The notes below the pieces were generated by a model, which saw nothing but the letters and a program-made list of their open reading frames with translations, was not told where the DNA came from and did no database searches. Positions 37,001 to 52,000 of a DNA stretch of 64,000 bases are shown piece by piece (the first letter of the stretch is position 1; each line of letters begins with the position of its first letter). The DNA comes from Penelope pileata (lineage: Eukaryota; Chordata; Aves; Galliformes; Cracidae). A program made the position numbers and the translations under genes. The stretch covers positions 187,491 through 251,490 of the forward strand of contig WBMW01004879.1 in assembly GCA_013396635.1 (NCBI GenBank). The letters run 5' to 3'.

Positions 37001-40000
37001 GTATCCAGGAAGGCTGAGGTACAGGTCTGCCTGCTCTTTCCCTTTTTTTTTCCTCTCTTCTCTGCCTGGATTATAGTAGGATGTTTGGAAACCTGACCCC
37101 TTTTTCCATTCCATACCACAAGGTTTAGCTTGGTCTGGCAAAGTTTGTTGAGATATTGTTGGGCTAGTGAAGTTTTATTTCACTTTTCCTTTTTGGTCCT
37201 GTGGAACTGTAGCCATATCTACACCGGTGATCAACAGATGGTTCCCAAGGATCAAGTAAGTTCTCTGGAGACTCATATTTTCTATTATATTATGCTGGAG
37301 AAACAAGGAAATACAATAGAATAAGTTATTAGTTCAATGAATTCTGAAGGTGGAGCCCACCTGTCTAGGCATGGATCTGCCAGTGGAACTCATCCTGAGA
37401 ACGGAGCTGTGTGTAAGAAATTTTGAACTTGTGTGTTGGCAATTAGCAATTTTGATACCTCTGTAGATTACATTAATTGATTTTTTGTAGCAATGAGAAA
37501 CTATGTTAAATATGTGAGTTATACAGGGAGAAATACCGAAGGTGAATGTTCCAGCTATTATGTTTCATGGACACAGCGTATTTAATACCTATTTATACAT
37601 GTCTGTTCTAAGATGTTAGCTGTAGTGGGTGTAAAGCTCATGTTTGTGTTTGCAGTTTTGAATGTGCCATCAGTGCAATTAAAGACACTACATTTTCTGG
37701 AATCTGCAGTTTTCAAAGGGAGCCAGCAGATGGTGATCTTGTTACGTAACATTTCTCTCTCCTCAAGCATGTGTGTTAGGAGAGCTGTATCCACGGACAA
37801 GTGATCTATTTGGTTTGATGGAAATTCTTTTTGTGAAAAGTAGAATGTAAGACAAGCAAACTGGCCCTAGAAAGGTGTGTCTTTACTTTGAAACTTGGAA
37901 GAATAGATTTTAGTTACATGTAGTTAGGTTTGGACAAAAATCTGACCTTTCTGACTCTGTAGGAAAATTCTACTGTTTATAGTTTTACAGGTTACACCTG
38001 AGAAACATTGTTAAAGGTTATTACTGTGTGGCTGTGCTGTCGCAGGAAGAACCAGTGAGTTGTCCTTGATTTCTTCCTAGTAGGAAATTATTTACAAATC
38101 TCCTTTATTAGCAGCAAGTTGCTTCCTCCTCCTGTGCTCATTCACTGTTCTGGTTGAAGCAGGAGGTCACGGGGCTGATGTCAGGACTGACCATTCTCCA
38201 CCTGCCTGCTGTGGGAGGAGAAAGAAATAATCTTATGGAACATCCTGTGGGTTCTGGAGCCTGACTCGATAGCAGGAGGCTAGAGAAGGGAGGGAATGGG
38301 CAGCGTGTTTGATATAAGCAAAGATGCAGACCATCCTTAGTAGTTTTTGCAGAGTCTGTGTATAGAGTGACTTCCTTTTCAGTTCCTCTTCAAAATAGTA
38401 AATACAGAACTAAGAATATATCTAGACTTTCTTCTCTCCCTTTTTCCATTGTAAAACTACTACAGATCGCTTGGTGGTTGGTTTTCTCACAACAATAGGA
38501 GCACAAATCCTGTTCTTTCTTATTTTGAACAGTTTGAACTTTATTAGTTGTTAGGTAACCTGAATGTTGTTCAGAAAAGAAGTCCATTGATAAAAGTGCA
38601 GACTTACTGGCAGGTAAAGATTTGTCTCCTTTCAATGGAAGATGATTTTGTGTAAAATGAAGTCTCGGTAAGACATGCATTACCTGGAATGCTGGAGACA
38701 GTCGATGTATTGTATTTCTTTTGGTCTTTTTTTTACCTCTAAGACTTTTCTTAGCTGAACTCACGTAATTTACGGCTTTGTAATAGTTATTTTGCATCCA
38801 TGCATGTTGTTGATGTTTATTGGTGCTAAAAGGGAAGGTGTGCTTCCAGTTATGTTTCACTGTTTCCTGCTGTTTTGATGGAACTGGGGCGGTGTGTTTC
38901 TTGACAAGTTTGTCTGTGTATGTCTTCCTAGAAGTGACTAGTTTATATTCTGCATCCAACAGTTGTCTTTCTCTTCCTAAACACTTAATCCATCTCAGTG
39001 TCTTTTGGCATAACTTACAGTTTAATTTTCTGCCAGATGGAAAGAATGAAAGGTATTTTAATGGTCTGACTTGATTTTAATACTACATAGTTATAGGAAG
39101 GTGGATTTACTAACAGGAATTTTTAATCATTTCAATACATGCAGATTTGACACTTGAGTGTATACTGAAAGGTGTTTTACTCCTGTTTTGGACCTTCTGC
39201 TATATCAACCTATCTAATAAACTTATATATATATTTTTATTTATTCCATGCTGCTTTTCTTTTCTTTCACTGTTCCGTAATAGAGAAAGGGCTGTTGTCC
39301 AGGTTCATGAGTGCCAGTTATCTTCACGTATCTCCTGTTTTTAATTACCTTCTGTTCAAGTGCTTCATGCTAAAGGCTTTTCCAAAAAAATCATTGCCTG
39401 CTTTTTTCTCTACTGGACAGAATACTTGTTCTTTATTTTGTACTCTGTCTTTCTGAGCTTTCCTTACCATACCTCACACATATACCTCTGTAGTCCATGA
39501 AGCTGAGCTGAAATGAAATGTAACTAATGCAGTCTTTGGTTTGTTTCTTTGACATATTACTCTCCACTGTGGCCTTTCAAGTCTTTGCTTTTCTATTGAG
39601 CTGTTTGTCCTTGTCTTCAGGTTTGTGTGTTACTTAAAAACATACCTTGATCTAACACAACATTTTTGGTACTTCCCAAACTAGTCTCCCCTATGGAGCA
39701 GCCAACCAACATCATTATTCTATTTTCTTCTCTGAGTTGTCAGACTTTATTCTATAGCATCTCATATGTTTAGGAATTTTGTTTCAAAACTGTTCCCCTA
39801 GATCAGCCCTCTTGGTTAACTTAGGCCACGTAGTAACTAATAAACGCAAATAACATCTCTTAGTATACTGTGATATACATGTTAGTAGTTCAAATTTTAA
39901 TTTTTAATGGACTGCTTAAGACTTTTATTGTCCTTTTTAAAGTGCCTTTAATGATAAGAAGTTTCCTTCTTTGTATATTACTTTTGACCTTTATATCTTG

Positions 40001-43000
40001 ACAATTATCTTCTCTTTTAGAAAGATCATACTTTAAGAGTAAGGTCCATTGTGTGACACAAGTTGCTGAAAGTGAATTATTTTCTGTTTACTCTTTTTTG
40101 TAATAACAGAGAGAGATTCAAGTACAATGGGAAGCCAGCATCAAGATCCCAGTCTATGAGTCCTCCTCACCGGACAGATGAAGATAACCTTTCTGCATCA
40201 CTGTCTGTAAGATGCTTCTCCTTTTTGTAATAAAACTTACTGTAGTTTCAGTTAATTGTTTTTGTATGTCCCTGTGCAGCTTTTGTTTCTAATTGCCTGA
40301 GTCATGATCCCTGCAGGTATTTAGGAAAGAGTGACAACAAGGACTAAAGCTCATCAAAACCTGCCCTTTGCAAGTGCATGGGAAAATAATTTCTTGTAAC
40401 ATGTTCTCCATTCATCCTAAGGGTTGACCTGTGTTTAGCGTAGTGCGTTTGTTTGCTGCACTGTTATGTCCAGGCTTGTATTTTGTGTCTTCATCTTGTA
40501 TTTTGCAACAGTAGCCTAAAGAAAGCTGCATGGATGTTTTTTGTCTCTGTTTACTGACAGTTGACCTCTGAAAGAGTGAGTTTTGGACCATTTGTTTTTA
40601 TCAAACTTTCCACTTTTGTATTATGGGTGATAGAAGGACACTAAATAGACTTAAGGTAAAACCTTTTTAGTCCAAGCTGTTCGATGATTTTGTAGGTATC
40701 ACTGCAAGCATTTTAAACTGAAAATCACTCCTGAAAAATATAACTTATCAACACATGCTGTTCTCTTTCACAAATGTGTTCTGTAGCCTTGTAATGCCCA
40801 CTGTTCACTACTTGAGAGATCTGTCTCGTGGGGTTCATTCCCCATAGCCAGTGCATCTGTCACAGGTCTCACTATTCCATGAAACCTTGGATTTTCTGTA
40901 TGTACAGTGTAGATCTGACCATACTTGTTTCTTGATGGTATCAGAGAAACGGTTTAGAAAGATTGCAGCAGGGAGCAGGCTGTTGACTCGTGAGCAATGC
41001 ACGTAGACTGTTCTTGCTGTTCTTTGCTGGGCACAATTAAGAACTCATGAGGAAATGAACTGCAAGTGGGATAAACTGGAAGCTTGCTTCTGGCTTTCTG
41101 AGGGAGGGAAATTTGTGTATTTGAGTAGAGCATTGCCATGGGGATACTTTATCGTGGCAGGCTAACAGTCTGAAAAAACTGAGTGTGTCTGCTCTCGGCT
41201 CTGGTTGGGGTGGATGTACTTACAGTGCATGTATTGATTGTATATATAAGAATGTAATAATAATAAAAAAGTTAGATTTACTAAATTTCTCCTCATGGAT
41301 TTTCTGTTTGTTTTACTTAAATTGAATAAATATTTCTCATGGAATAGTTGTTGTGAAGAAAAGGATTGCCTGGAGTAGAAATCTGTATTTGGAGCCTTAA
41401 AGTTGTGACGTTTGGGGTGTTGTTTTTCGTTCTTGCTTGTTTTGGGTTGATTGTTGCCTTTTTAGTATGTTTTCTTCTATTCCTGGCTCTGCCACAGGCT
41501 TCCAGGGCAGTGTTAGGCAAATCACTGCACTTCATTGAGTTAATTGTCCTTCAGTTCCATATACTGGGTTCAGCAGTGATTACAACTTTAAAAGGGCCTT
41601 TAAGTGAAATCATCCTCTCTTGCTTTTCCAAACAGTTTGATGAACATTTGGCTGGCAGGAACAAATAATATTTTGTTCTGTTGTCAGTGTCACACAGATG
41701 TACTGACATAGTTCAGGCCCAGGTAGAGGAACAGGAAATGTTTCCAGAAACGTTAAGAACTGCCTCAACCAAGTGTTGATTAACCAAAGCTAAAGCTCCA
41801 TTCACTGTATGCTCATAATGGATGAACAGATTAAAGAAGAAGCGTTTGCATGCCAGTACGCCACTTACTGCTTAAGGAAATGTAATGATACAATGTAATT
41901 CATGCCTCAGTGTTCTGTTTTTCTGAATAGTGTTACATTTCAGATACAGAAATTTTGCACCAGCTCCCCTAGTGAATACATTAAATACAATCAATAGATA
42001 CTGTTACCTTGCAGGAAAAACTTCTGAAACACAGCCTTAAGAAAGAGAAACTACCGGTCCTTACTGGATGTTGGAAATTTTTTCTCTGTAGAAAGAGAAC
42101 CCCTCGCCTTGAGCTGGTCAGCAGTTCCTCTGTGTTTTGGTTTTACAGCTCTTTCCACTGTAACTATCCCTGCCTTGCTGTGGTTTCCTTTAATTTTTGT
42201 GGGGTTTGTTTTTTCCTGTTTTGAGGCTGATCAGGTAGTCTCTGAATTCTGTATCAGACCTACCAGATATACTGTCTCCACAGTTAGGTATGGCTCATTT
42301 CTAGAATAAATATGTTCCCCAAAGAACAGAGTAATTTGTGGGGTTTTTTGCTAAACTCACCCTTTGTAAAGGAGGCCTTTGCTTTGGAAACAATAAGTAA
42401 AATAAAGAACAGCATTAAAGTGAGGAGGGAGGGTGATTTATCCTCCTCTGAACTCCTTTCTAGTACAGTGTGCTGCTGGTAACTGATTATTTGGATTAAA
42501 GCTACCATAGGTATCATGACACAGCTGGGAAGTACTACCAACTCTAACGAAAAGCTTTTTTTACGCTATTTCTCTGTCAACTCTTCTGATATTTCATTTG
42601 ACTTTTTATGTTCCAGGACCACCATCATAACAAACCCATTTCTTTGGATGACGGTGACCTGGAAGCACGTCTGAATAGTTGGAATCTTGGGGTAAAAAAG
42701 AATGCATTACTTATTTATTGGCTTGAAATGTACGCTACATTACTAAGGAGTTTTCATCTTTGAAATTAGTCAACAAAATTTTGTGCGGGCTTCAGTCTTC
42801 TAGAAATAAAATGGTAGAGCATGGAAAGGCTAGCTATGAATACATCATCTTAAAAGGAAAATGTTCAAATTTCTTATTTTTAAGCAGTAATACTTTTATT
42901 GTATTTAATATAATTACTGATAAATCAAGAAAAACAATACCTGATGGTCAAAACAAAGTGTTTTGCTCTGGTTGAAATACAGAGTGTTTCTAGGAAACTT

Positions 43001-46000
43001 GATAGCATTACTTTGAATTTATGCTAGTATAAATCAGAGTTTGTTGAGGTGTTAATCAGTGGCCAGATAATTCTAATTCTTCATGCTGTTGTCAGCCCTG
43101 AGCAATGCTACAGAATTTTAGAACCTTGGTTGTAACACTCAACGTTTTGCATTGGTGGCTAAGTTCTGTTCAGCAGAAACATAAATGATAAGAGAGAATG
43201 TTAACTTTTTTGTATCCTACTCAGTGTTTCTCTTGCTGTTTTGGTGGATTTTAGCATTCTAAATGTAAATTGCATGCTTGCTTTTCTTCTGAGAGAGGAG
43301 AAAGTCATTTTCTTCGGACAATCCAGGAGCTGCCTGACTGCTTTCACCAAATGAGGGTGTAGATTAACAAAAATATTAGTCTGGGGGTATATTATTGCTC
43401 CTCAGAGCTCTGCCTGTTTTATACAGTAATATAAGATCAATCTGTAGTACTCTCCAGCTTGAAGAAGAATGTATCCTTCAGGGATTTTAATTTTTTTTTT
43501 TTAATGTGAGGAAGTTGGTTTTTCCGAAAGCTTTTCAATAGCAGTTAACTCCAGTTTGTGAAAGTGCTCTGCAGGTGACTGACACGGATGTGCAAGCAGT
43601 CACTTGCAGATTTTGGATATTTGGGTTACATAAATACCTGGATTATATGAACAGATTGTTGTAATACCTTGAGCTCTTAGAGCTGCTTTAAGGGGAAACT
43701 TGCTAATGGCCATCTGATAAATTGTTCCAATTGATGTTGACAAAGAATCTCTTGATATCAAGCACTTTGAGATCAGTGTTAATCTACTTTCTTGCTTGTC
43801 TCTTTAATTCTATTTGTTTTTCTATGTCTTTTTCTAATTGAAATTTCAGGTTGGGATCATGTTGGGTTAATAACGGAGGGTTGTTAAACTACAGTAATCC
43901 TCCACTGATGTGGAGAGTCTCTTGGATAACAAATTGGCTACAGTGACACACAAACCAGTTGTTCAAGTCTCTTCTCCGGGGATGATAACTAATCAAATCT
44001 CTTGTGAGAGACTGTGATCACCTGATAAGACTCGTGGGAGTTACCTGACAAAAAGGATTTGAGGTTACAGAAGAGACAGGTCTCTGAGTGGTTGGAATTG
44101 AACAGTGTTTCCCTTACATGGATCATGGCCTCCAATGGGTACTTGAAGGGTCAGGATGTTTAAAGTGAAGTTTCATACTTAAAGAAGAACATGTAATTTA
44201 ATTATTTTAAAAAAAAATAATAAGATGGCAGCTCTACAGTTAGTAAGGCTTGAGTGTAAAGGTGGGGCTACTGTTACTTGTAAACATTTACACTGCCATG
44301 GGAGCATCTAGCTCTCCTTTAATTGCTAGCCACATCTGCAGGTGGTTTGAGAAACTTGATTTACTTAAGGAGCCAGGGGAGACTTCAGCTTTGGGAAGAG
44401 ATGATGCATGCAAAAAAGAGGTGGTACAGAAGACCCTGAACCCAAAAGAGTATTTCAGAAAGTTAGGAAAGGAAATAGACAGAATGTTTTTCATTTTGAA
44501 CTGCCTAATACAAAGAATAGTTGTTTTTAAAGCTTTTCAAGATTTCTTTGTTTTGTTTTTGAATTTTACTTCTCAGCACGTAAGTGGTTGAACCAAGTCT
44601 GTTCATCTGACACAGCACTTTCAGAGGAGTGCACAGAGATGAAGTGAGAAAAAGCTTGTTACTGGTGTGCAAGGCTGGGGGTTCTGTTGGGAGAAGTCTA
44701 AAGGAATAATTTTATATTTTCTGTACTGAGCAGAAAGGTCAAAGCTTAACGGCCTGTAATTTGGAGGATTCGGATGCATTTGTCATTACTTTTCTACACA
44801 AAAAGTGAAACTCTTTTAACATCACTTTGCTTGCTGCTATTCTTGCTTGTTGTGAGTAATAAAATATTTTTTTTCCGTTTGCCTTGCAGCATTCCTGATT
44901 ATCTCTATCATACATTTTATTGTTCAAGCTCTTTATATTCTAGGCATGTTTGGTTAAATGTTTAAAAAAAAGTTTTGATTGTGATAAATTTGCCTTTCAT
45001 ACACTGAATACTAATACTAGCTAATTTTAAATACATTGTAAAAATGTGTTTTTCTTAGCCCTTACTGACTCTTATCTAAACTGATGTGGGACTGTGCTTT
45101 ATGAAGTGTTAATGCCTTGAAGTTGCTTTTGCAATGTAGAAAAGAAAAAATCCTTCTGTATTGTTGTTTGAAGGGAGAAGTTTCAGAGCCAGGAGTTTAG
45201 ACAAATTCAAGTAATCTTTGGCCATTTTGTTACTTTGAACTTGCTTTGTCATTCTTGAGCTATTATAGAAGATATTTTAGAATTCCTCTACTATCTTATT
45301 TGATTAACAGCTGTCAAACTTCCACATGTTGTTGGAATTTCAGTATACATCATAAATGGAGCTTCCTCACATTCCCTTTAGTTATGTCTCAAGAAGTAAT
45401 TAAATATTGTGAAATATGTGTGGTGTCAGGAACAGAAGCTTGCTGGATAAGGGAATTACTTGCCTTAGAGATTTTTTTTTTTTTTTTTTTAATTTTTCTT
45501 CTAGCATTTGCTAAACTTTTTAGGTTGTAGACAAACACATTTTTTGTAAATAAAATTTAAGAAATTTAAGTCATGGAGAGGAGTAACAATGAATTAAACC
45601 CCTGCATATTCTTATCTAGCTGATCTGTTTTTCCTGATACTTCTACTAAAATTTCACTTGTCACTGAATTGTAGTAAATCTTAGGTGCAACAAAGCCAAT
45701 CTTTTAAACATCCCAAGAAATTCATCACTATGTTTTAGGTAGAAAGAATACGGACTTTGTACCCTGGGGAGGTAGCAGAGGGGTTCTTAATCAGAGAGAA
45801 CATCATTTTTCATTATTGAAATTCAGCCAAGACAAGAGTTAACCCTTTAGCCTTTACCAGAACTGCTGTGAGCTCTTCGCTCCAAAGACCTTGGACAGTC
45901 AGGTCTTGTCCAGAAGAATTTATCCCGGGAAATGTTATGGCATAATAAAGGTTTAAGAGGACCAAGGCCAAAGAAACTCTGTGGTTGGTGGCCTGGATTC

Positions 46001-49000
46001 TTCTTGCTTGGAGGAATTCTATATAACACAGGGTTAAAGCAGATGCAAACACAGAGAATTCCTCGATGGCTCCAGCAGCAGTGCACGATATGCCTGCTTT
46101 GTGTACTTGGCTCACGTCTGCCTGTGTCTTTCCAGTCTAGCTAAGCTCAACCATTTCTGTACAAGCCATTTGATTATCTTTTGTTTGGTTTCTTAGTCTG
46201 CCTGCTTACTATAAACATACCTACTGTATATGTTGTGGTGTTGGAGGGCAGCAACACTGTAAAAACTTTCCCACAGTGAACTCCAAGTGGTGTTGTGACT
46301 TCAAAAAATAAATTCAACTTCCATGCTGACAAACAATCTCCATGTGCTTTAATGTCCTTCCACTAAGACTGCAGAAGCAGCATTAAAGTGAACTTCCCTA
46401 CAAATTATGATGTTAGATAAGAATGTCCTTACTCAAATTTCCTGAAGCTACTCAGCAGTTATTTCTGTAGGGAACATGCTGGCTGGCTGGGTTTGTTAGA
46501 TTAAAGTAAGAACCTAGGGCAAGGTTCAGTTTAGTTGTTTACCATTTCAAAATCTTAAGTGTTCTTAACTCTTTCATGTGTGTTTTTCCATCCTTGTTTT
46601 GAAAACAATCTCGTTTTGTCTTTGAAGAAGCTTACAGGGGAATGTGCAACAAGCCTGCTGATCCAAATGTTTTTTTCCTGCATCTTAATATACACAACAT
46701 ACCTTCTGACTCAGTTATCGAGCAGTAATAAGATACCATTGTGTATTATTGAATGTAAATATACCTTGATAAACATCTTCCGAAGAACAAAATGTGACTT
46801 GGGAAGAGGTAGAATGAAAGCATAACATTACCATCATCTTTGTTATGATGTTTACTGTGTCAAAAGAGCAGAAGCTTTGGTATGAGTTCCTGGGCTGTGA
46901 CTGATAGAAAGCCTGGATGCTGTTCTCAGCCTGAGGGTGACGTGTAGTTGGCAGCCCAAGGATGAGTCTTCTGGCTGTACCTCGTGCTCCAGCTTACACT
47001 TTGTGCACTGTCCTTGCTTTTGAGGGAAACCATTTTGGCTCAGTTTACCTTTCCTATCAATGCCTCACTCATTGCTTTTGTTGGTAAAATCATATACTTT
47101 AAAAATGCGTAGTTTTGTCTGCTACGTGTGTTGCTAAAACAAATAGAAACTGGAAATGTTGGAGTTAACAATTATGGCTAGTTTATCTCAAATTAAATTT
47201 TGAAATCTGTGTTTTTATGCTGGATTTCTTCATTTCTTTCTCAATTTCTGAAAATAAATATGTTAACAGAAATAATCTACTTTATGGAAAGTATTTTTTT
47301 TTCCCCCTCTTAATGGGGATCTGATTATTTGTAGCCCTCCCAAAGCCAAGATTTGCTGGTTTATGGGGACTCAAGAACTAGGTGACCATGCCAGTCGTCA
47401 CAAAATGAAAAATGGTTTGTTGTCTGACTGCCCAATGGAAGAGGAGAAACAAAAGTCTTTTCTACAGAGAGATTCAAAATGTCATTTTTTATGAAGAAGT
47501 GGTATTTACAAATTAGAGTTCAATTCTAGTTCAAATAAAGATGTCTTTCATGATGACATTTATTTGGTTCATACTCTTAAAAAAGCATGATATGATTTAC
47601 TGTTCTTCTCATGGCAGCCCTTCAGTTTCATGCATATGTATTTTGGTTTGTCTTTGACCTTTTGCTTATTATTTTTAAATTTGCATGTTTCTCATAAATA
47701 CGAGCTTTTTTCTTTTTTGGGCATTCTTTATTGTGATATTCCCTCTTTTAATGTGGTATAATTTTGAGAACAAGAAGTTTTGCAGAAGACCAGCATGAAA
47801 AGAATGAATGTTGGGACATTAAATGTTTACAGATCAGTTTAAGTGGATATAATCCACAACAAGTAACAAAGTGGGAACATTTAACTTCAAAGCACATATG
47901 GCTGCTGTTACAAAATCAAAAATTGCTAGACTGAGGCCAGACGAAGTATTAGGGACACATTTTCCTTCCTTATAAACAAGTAAGATACACCTTAGCTGTT
48001 TAGACAGTAAACAACTTAATTTCATGGTCAGATAAAGTATTTGAATTAATCATAAATGTTTGCAATAATTTTTAGCTTTAAAAAAGCAAAAGTAAAGGGT
48101 GGCTATTTTGCAAGGCAGAGAGGGCTTTTGGAAAATAATTATGCCTTTGAAATTTGGTTCTGCAGCCTTACCCTCTCAAAGTTCCACCTGGTATTGATGA
48201 GGGCTTTCAATATTCGAGGTTATCTGCTGCTCAGTTTTCTAGGGAGCCAGGTCAGGGGCTGACCCTGAGCTTTTTGCAAGCCTTCAATGCTGGGTGTCTG
48301 TGGAGGTGATGGTTTGGCGTGTGGGGTGGATGCTATATGAGCTGGAAGCAAAGTGAGCTGAAAGGAAGAGCATAATACTGAATTAGAGCGTTTGAGATAT
48401 AAAACAGTATTGCAGGTACAAACGTGTAGGGCAAAATCCCCCTAAATTTTCTGTTTTACTGGATTCTGCACAGGTTTATTTCCATCTCTCCTTTGATTTC
48501 TCTGCTGTTACCTATCTTCAGTGGTACTTGTCTTCATGATATTCTTGCTCCTGTATTCCTTGTCTAACATACCATTTTTCAGTAGGTGTGTACAGGGTTC
48601 CTTTATTCATTAATGTCTACCCATGTTGTTTGCTGTGCCAATCATTGTGGCATATTCTTAAAACAAACAAACAAGACCCCCTTTATGTGAGAGCTATGTT
48701 TTAGTAAACTCATTGACAAGGAAAACGGGTTATTTATTAAATTACTGGCTGTACCATCAAAAATACTGGGTAATACCCTTCCTTGAAACTGAATGTATGT
48801 GTTAGACTTGCTAATATTTTCAAATACTTTTGGGTGAAATATGACGACTTTAATGGCATATAGAAATCCTACATAACCTTTTAGGACAGGAAATGGATAA
48901 TACTGTATCAAATTGAAATTTCAGAGGGATTAAGTCTCTTTTTCCACTGATAAATTCAACACACAAATTTATTTAATAGTACTGGAGAAAGTGCAAACAT

Positions 49001-52000
49001 CTGATATATTTGCCATGCCTCGTAGATCAATTTAATCTTTTTTGGGGAAAAATAAATAGACTAAATGTTGTAAGATATGTATTGCAGTCACATTCCGATT
49101 CCAAATCTCACTGCCACATTTTATGAGATTATATCCTTGAAAGCTTTGCCTGAGTATTACCTATTCTCTGTGATGTGATGTTTGAGTCCCATCATCTTAG
49201 AAAATTAAAAAGATATATTCCTCTGATAGAGGAAGTGGTTGTGCACAGTGTTTTGTATTCAGTTCTTAAAAATAGTGATTGAAAGAGCTGCTTTAATTAT
49301 ACAGTACTGTTTATGAATTATTTCCTTATGTTTTGTCTCTACAACTTACATATGTGGATATAGTTTCAATGCACTCATATTTTTCAAAAACACTAGATTA
49401 AAATCATTGTAATCAGTAAATTTTCTCTAGCTTTACACTGACTTAAATGACATTTTATCCAATCGAGTTGGATTTTTTGGTATAAACTATGTATTTAGCT
49501 GTTTAGCTGTTACACTCTTTTACAACATGCCTTGATGGAATTTTTGCAACCACAAGAGTTTGGAAAATTTGAATTATTTAAATGTGTATTTTCCACCCAA
49601 ATTCCATTTGGTTCTTAAAAAGAGAACTACTATCTAAGCAATCTCAAAGCATGTTTTGAAATTAAGATAAATCATTTAAGATCTCAGGACTTCAATTAAA
49701 ATAATTTTGCAGCATTTATTGCCAATTTGTTAGATCTTTGGAAGAACATTCAAGAGGTTTTTTTTTTTTTAACCTGGATTTTTTTTGATTGTTTTTTTTT
49801 TTTTGCTGTTTGTAAGAAATAAGACATTGCTGACATGCTTACGTATTCTTTAACTTTGCTTTTCAGCTAGAAAATCCAAGATATTTACGGGAAAAACCGG
49901 TGCCAGTGTCTTTGGTAGGCATTTACATTCCCTTGATGTTTTATAAGAGCAAGCAACCATGCTTAATGTTTTTCTTTTCTGTTTAGGAATGATTTCTACT
50001 TGGAATTACTACTCTGAACTTAGACTCTGCTTTTTCTTACTCAACAGATGTCACCTAAAATTGGCCTAGGAAAAAGTAGCAGTTTCCGTGATGGCCAGGC
50101 CTTATTTCGAATGCACGAAAAAGAGGTAAGATGCTAGTAAGTCTTTTTAGAAAAAGAATTACAGCTACATTAGCAACTTAGGGCATTTTCTTATGAATTT
50201 GGGTATTCACAAAGCTGTTTTTTATGTCAGAAAATCTCACGTAAAGATTATTTTCCTTGAAGTGATAGGGCTTTTCCTTAAATACTTAATGTATTTCCCA
50301 GTTACTTAGGGAATAAAAGACACTTTCTGAACACATGGACTATTCTTTTGAAGGAATTTCTTGTGTTGGAAAGTGTGAAATGTAGGAATTTTCCAAACTT
50401 GCCTTTTCAAAGAGCAATGGATCTCATCATTTATCAAGTTTGCAGATTTTTAAAGACATACAAGTAAATGTAAACCTCATTTCTATTAAAACCTACATTA
50501 TTTCTATGTTTGCCTCATCTGCTTCCAGTCTTCTTTTATTCATTTGTGTTTCTGTATTATTCATTTTGAGCATTTGGCAAGATTAATGTCAAAACATGCC
50601 TATCTAATTCTCTCATACTCTGTTATTTTGTTTTGAACTTTTAAGAAAAAAAGTATTTTTGTGGTTGTTCTTCATTTTTTCATCATTCAAGGCCTGATAG
50701 GTTATATGTCTATTACATGTTTGAAAATAGTTTATGGCATTTAAAACATCAACCATGAGATATAACTTGCACATCCTACATTTAGGACGTAGATTATTCT
50801 GAAATCATACAGGCTCTATACATTTTTTGGAAAGTCAGTGAGCCAATGGTCTGGTAGACCAGGCTTCAGGAAAGCAAATTCAGTGTGTGTTAGGAGGAAA
50901 ACAAAGCAAAACAAATACTCAACCCTCTTTCCTTTTCTTTCCCTCTTCAAATCCTTTGAATTTCTGGTTTTATTCATGTGCTCTTCGGAAATCAAATCAT
51001 ACATTTGCAGGGAACTAGCTGTCCCAAAGTGCCTAGACCTGCATGGGACTCCAGACATGTATGAGCTCGAAAGGAAGAGGCATTATCTGCAAACCATGAA
51101 ATCATCCCTCCTTTACATGGGTGGTATGCTGTAAGGACACCTATGAGTTAGATCTAAAGCTGATTTCAAGGATGCTTCAGAAGACCCAGGGATGGCTAAA
51201 TTTGATTTGCAGATGCTTTCATTGTTAATGAGTAATGTATATGAAAATGTGGCTTATGTTGATAACGGCAATCTGATGTGATGCTTAAATAAGCAGGCTG
51301 ATCCACCAGTTGCATGGTCCACGTATGTTGCACTTTCTCTGCACTGTTCTAATATTCACTGTTCTTTTGCATTGACAGTATTCAAGCCACCACTGCCTCA
51401 GGATGAGGCAAGGCAAAGTTTCATAAGATGTGAAAATAGAGCAAAAAATAAATAAATTGCAAGCACAATGTTGTCATTTAATATTTTCAAATTAAACAAA
51501 TAAGAATGCATGCCAAGTGGCTACATAAAATACTCAACAAATGATTTTCTAGTTCTGTGGAAAAATCCTCCAAACCGCACAGTAAAAATCCAGTACTTGC
51601 TGCTCGTGTAGCTCCACTGCGGGCTAGTTTAAACTGGAAAGGTTATAGAAAGTGTTTCACAATCACCATGTGTGTGCTATTAAGTAGAAAACTTAAATGT
51701 GTTTTCATCTTACTTTGTTTGTGAAGCTCAGTTAAGAATAAAGCCTTTTCAGTTATAGAATAGGAATGTATTAACAGAACAAGAGTGCTGGACAAGAGCT
51801 TTTGTAAGCCTGTGACTGTTTTCAAGCTCTTTGTAGTAGACAGGAGAACATAAATAGGATAACTGTGGTTTTTTGCTTTTAACCTTTAGACCTTTGTTCA
51901 TAAACCATTCCTGCACCTGTTTTGACTCTGTAATGCCAAGCACATGGCCGTTTTCAATGATGACCACATCACAGTTTTGTGGAAATGTGATCGTCATCAG

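Noticed and set aside
38390..38959. 189-codon minus-strand frame in CEP112 intron 3
   Set aside because: It is the longest intronic frame but has low-complexity Lys/Thr/Ser-rich sequence, no known motif and no promoter context. A proteome search would be needed to keep it; by eye it is most likely chance or an old remnant.
44250..44591. 113-codon plus-strand frame in CEP112 intron 5
   Set aside because: No homology recognised, and no splice sites giving a phase that fits CEP112 exons 5 and 6, which already join in phase 0.
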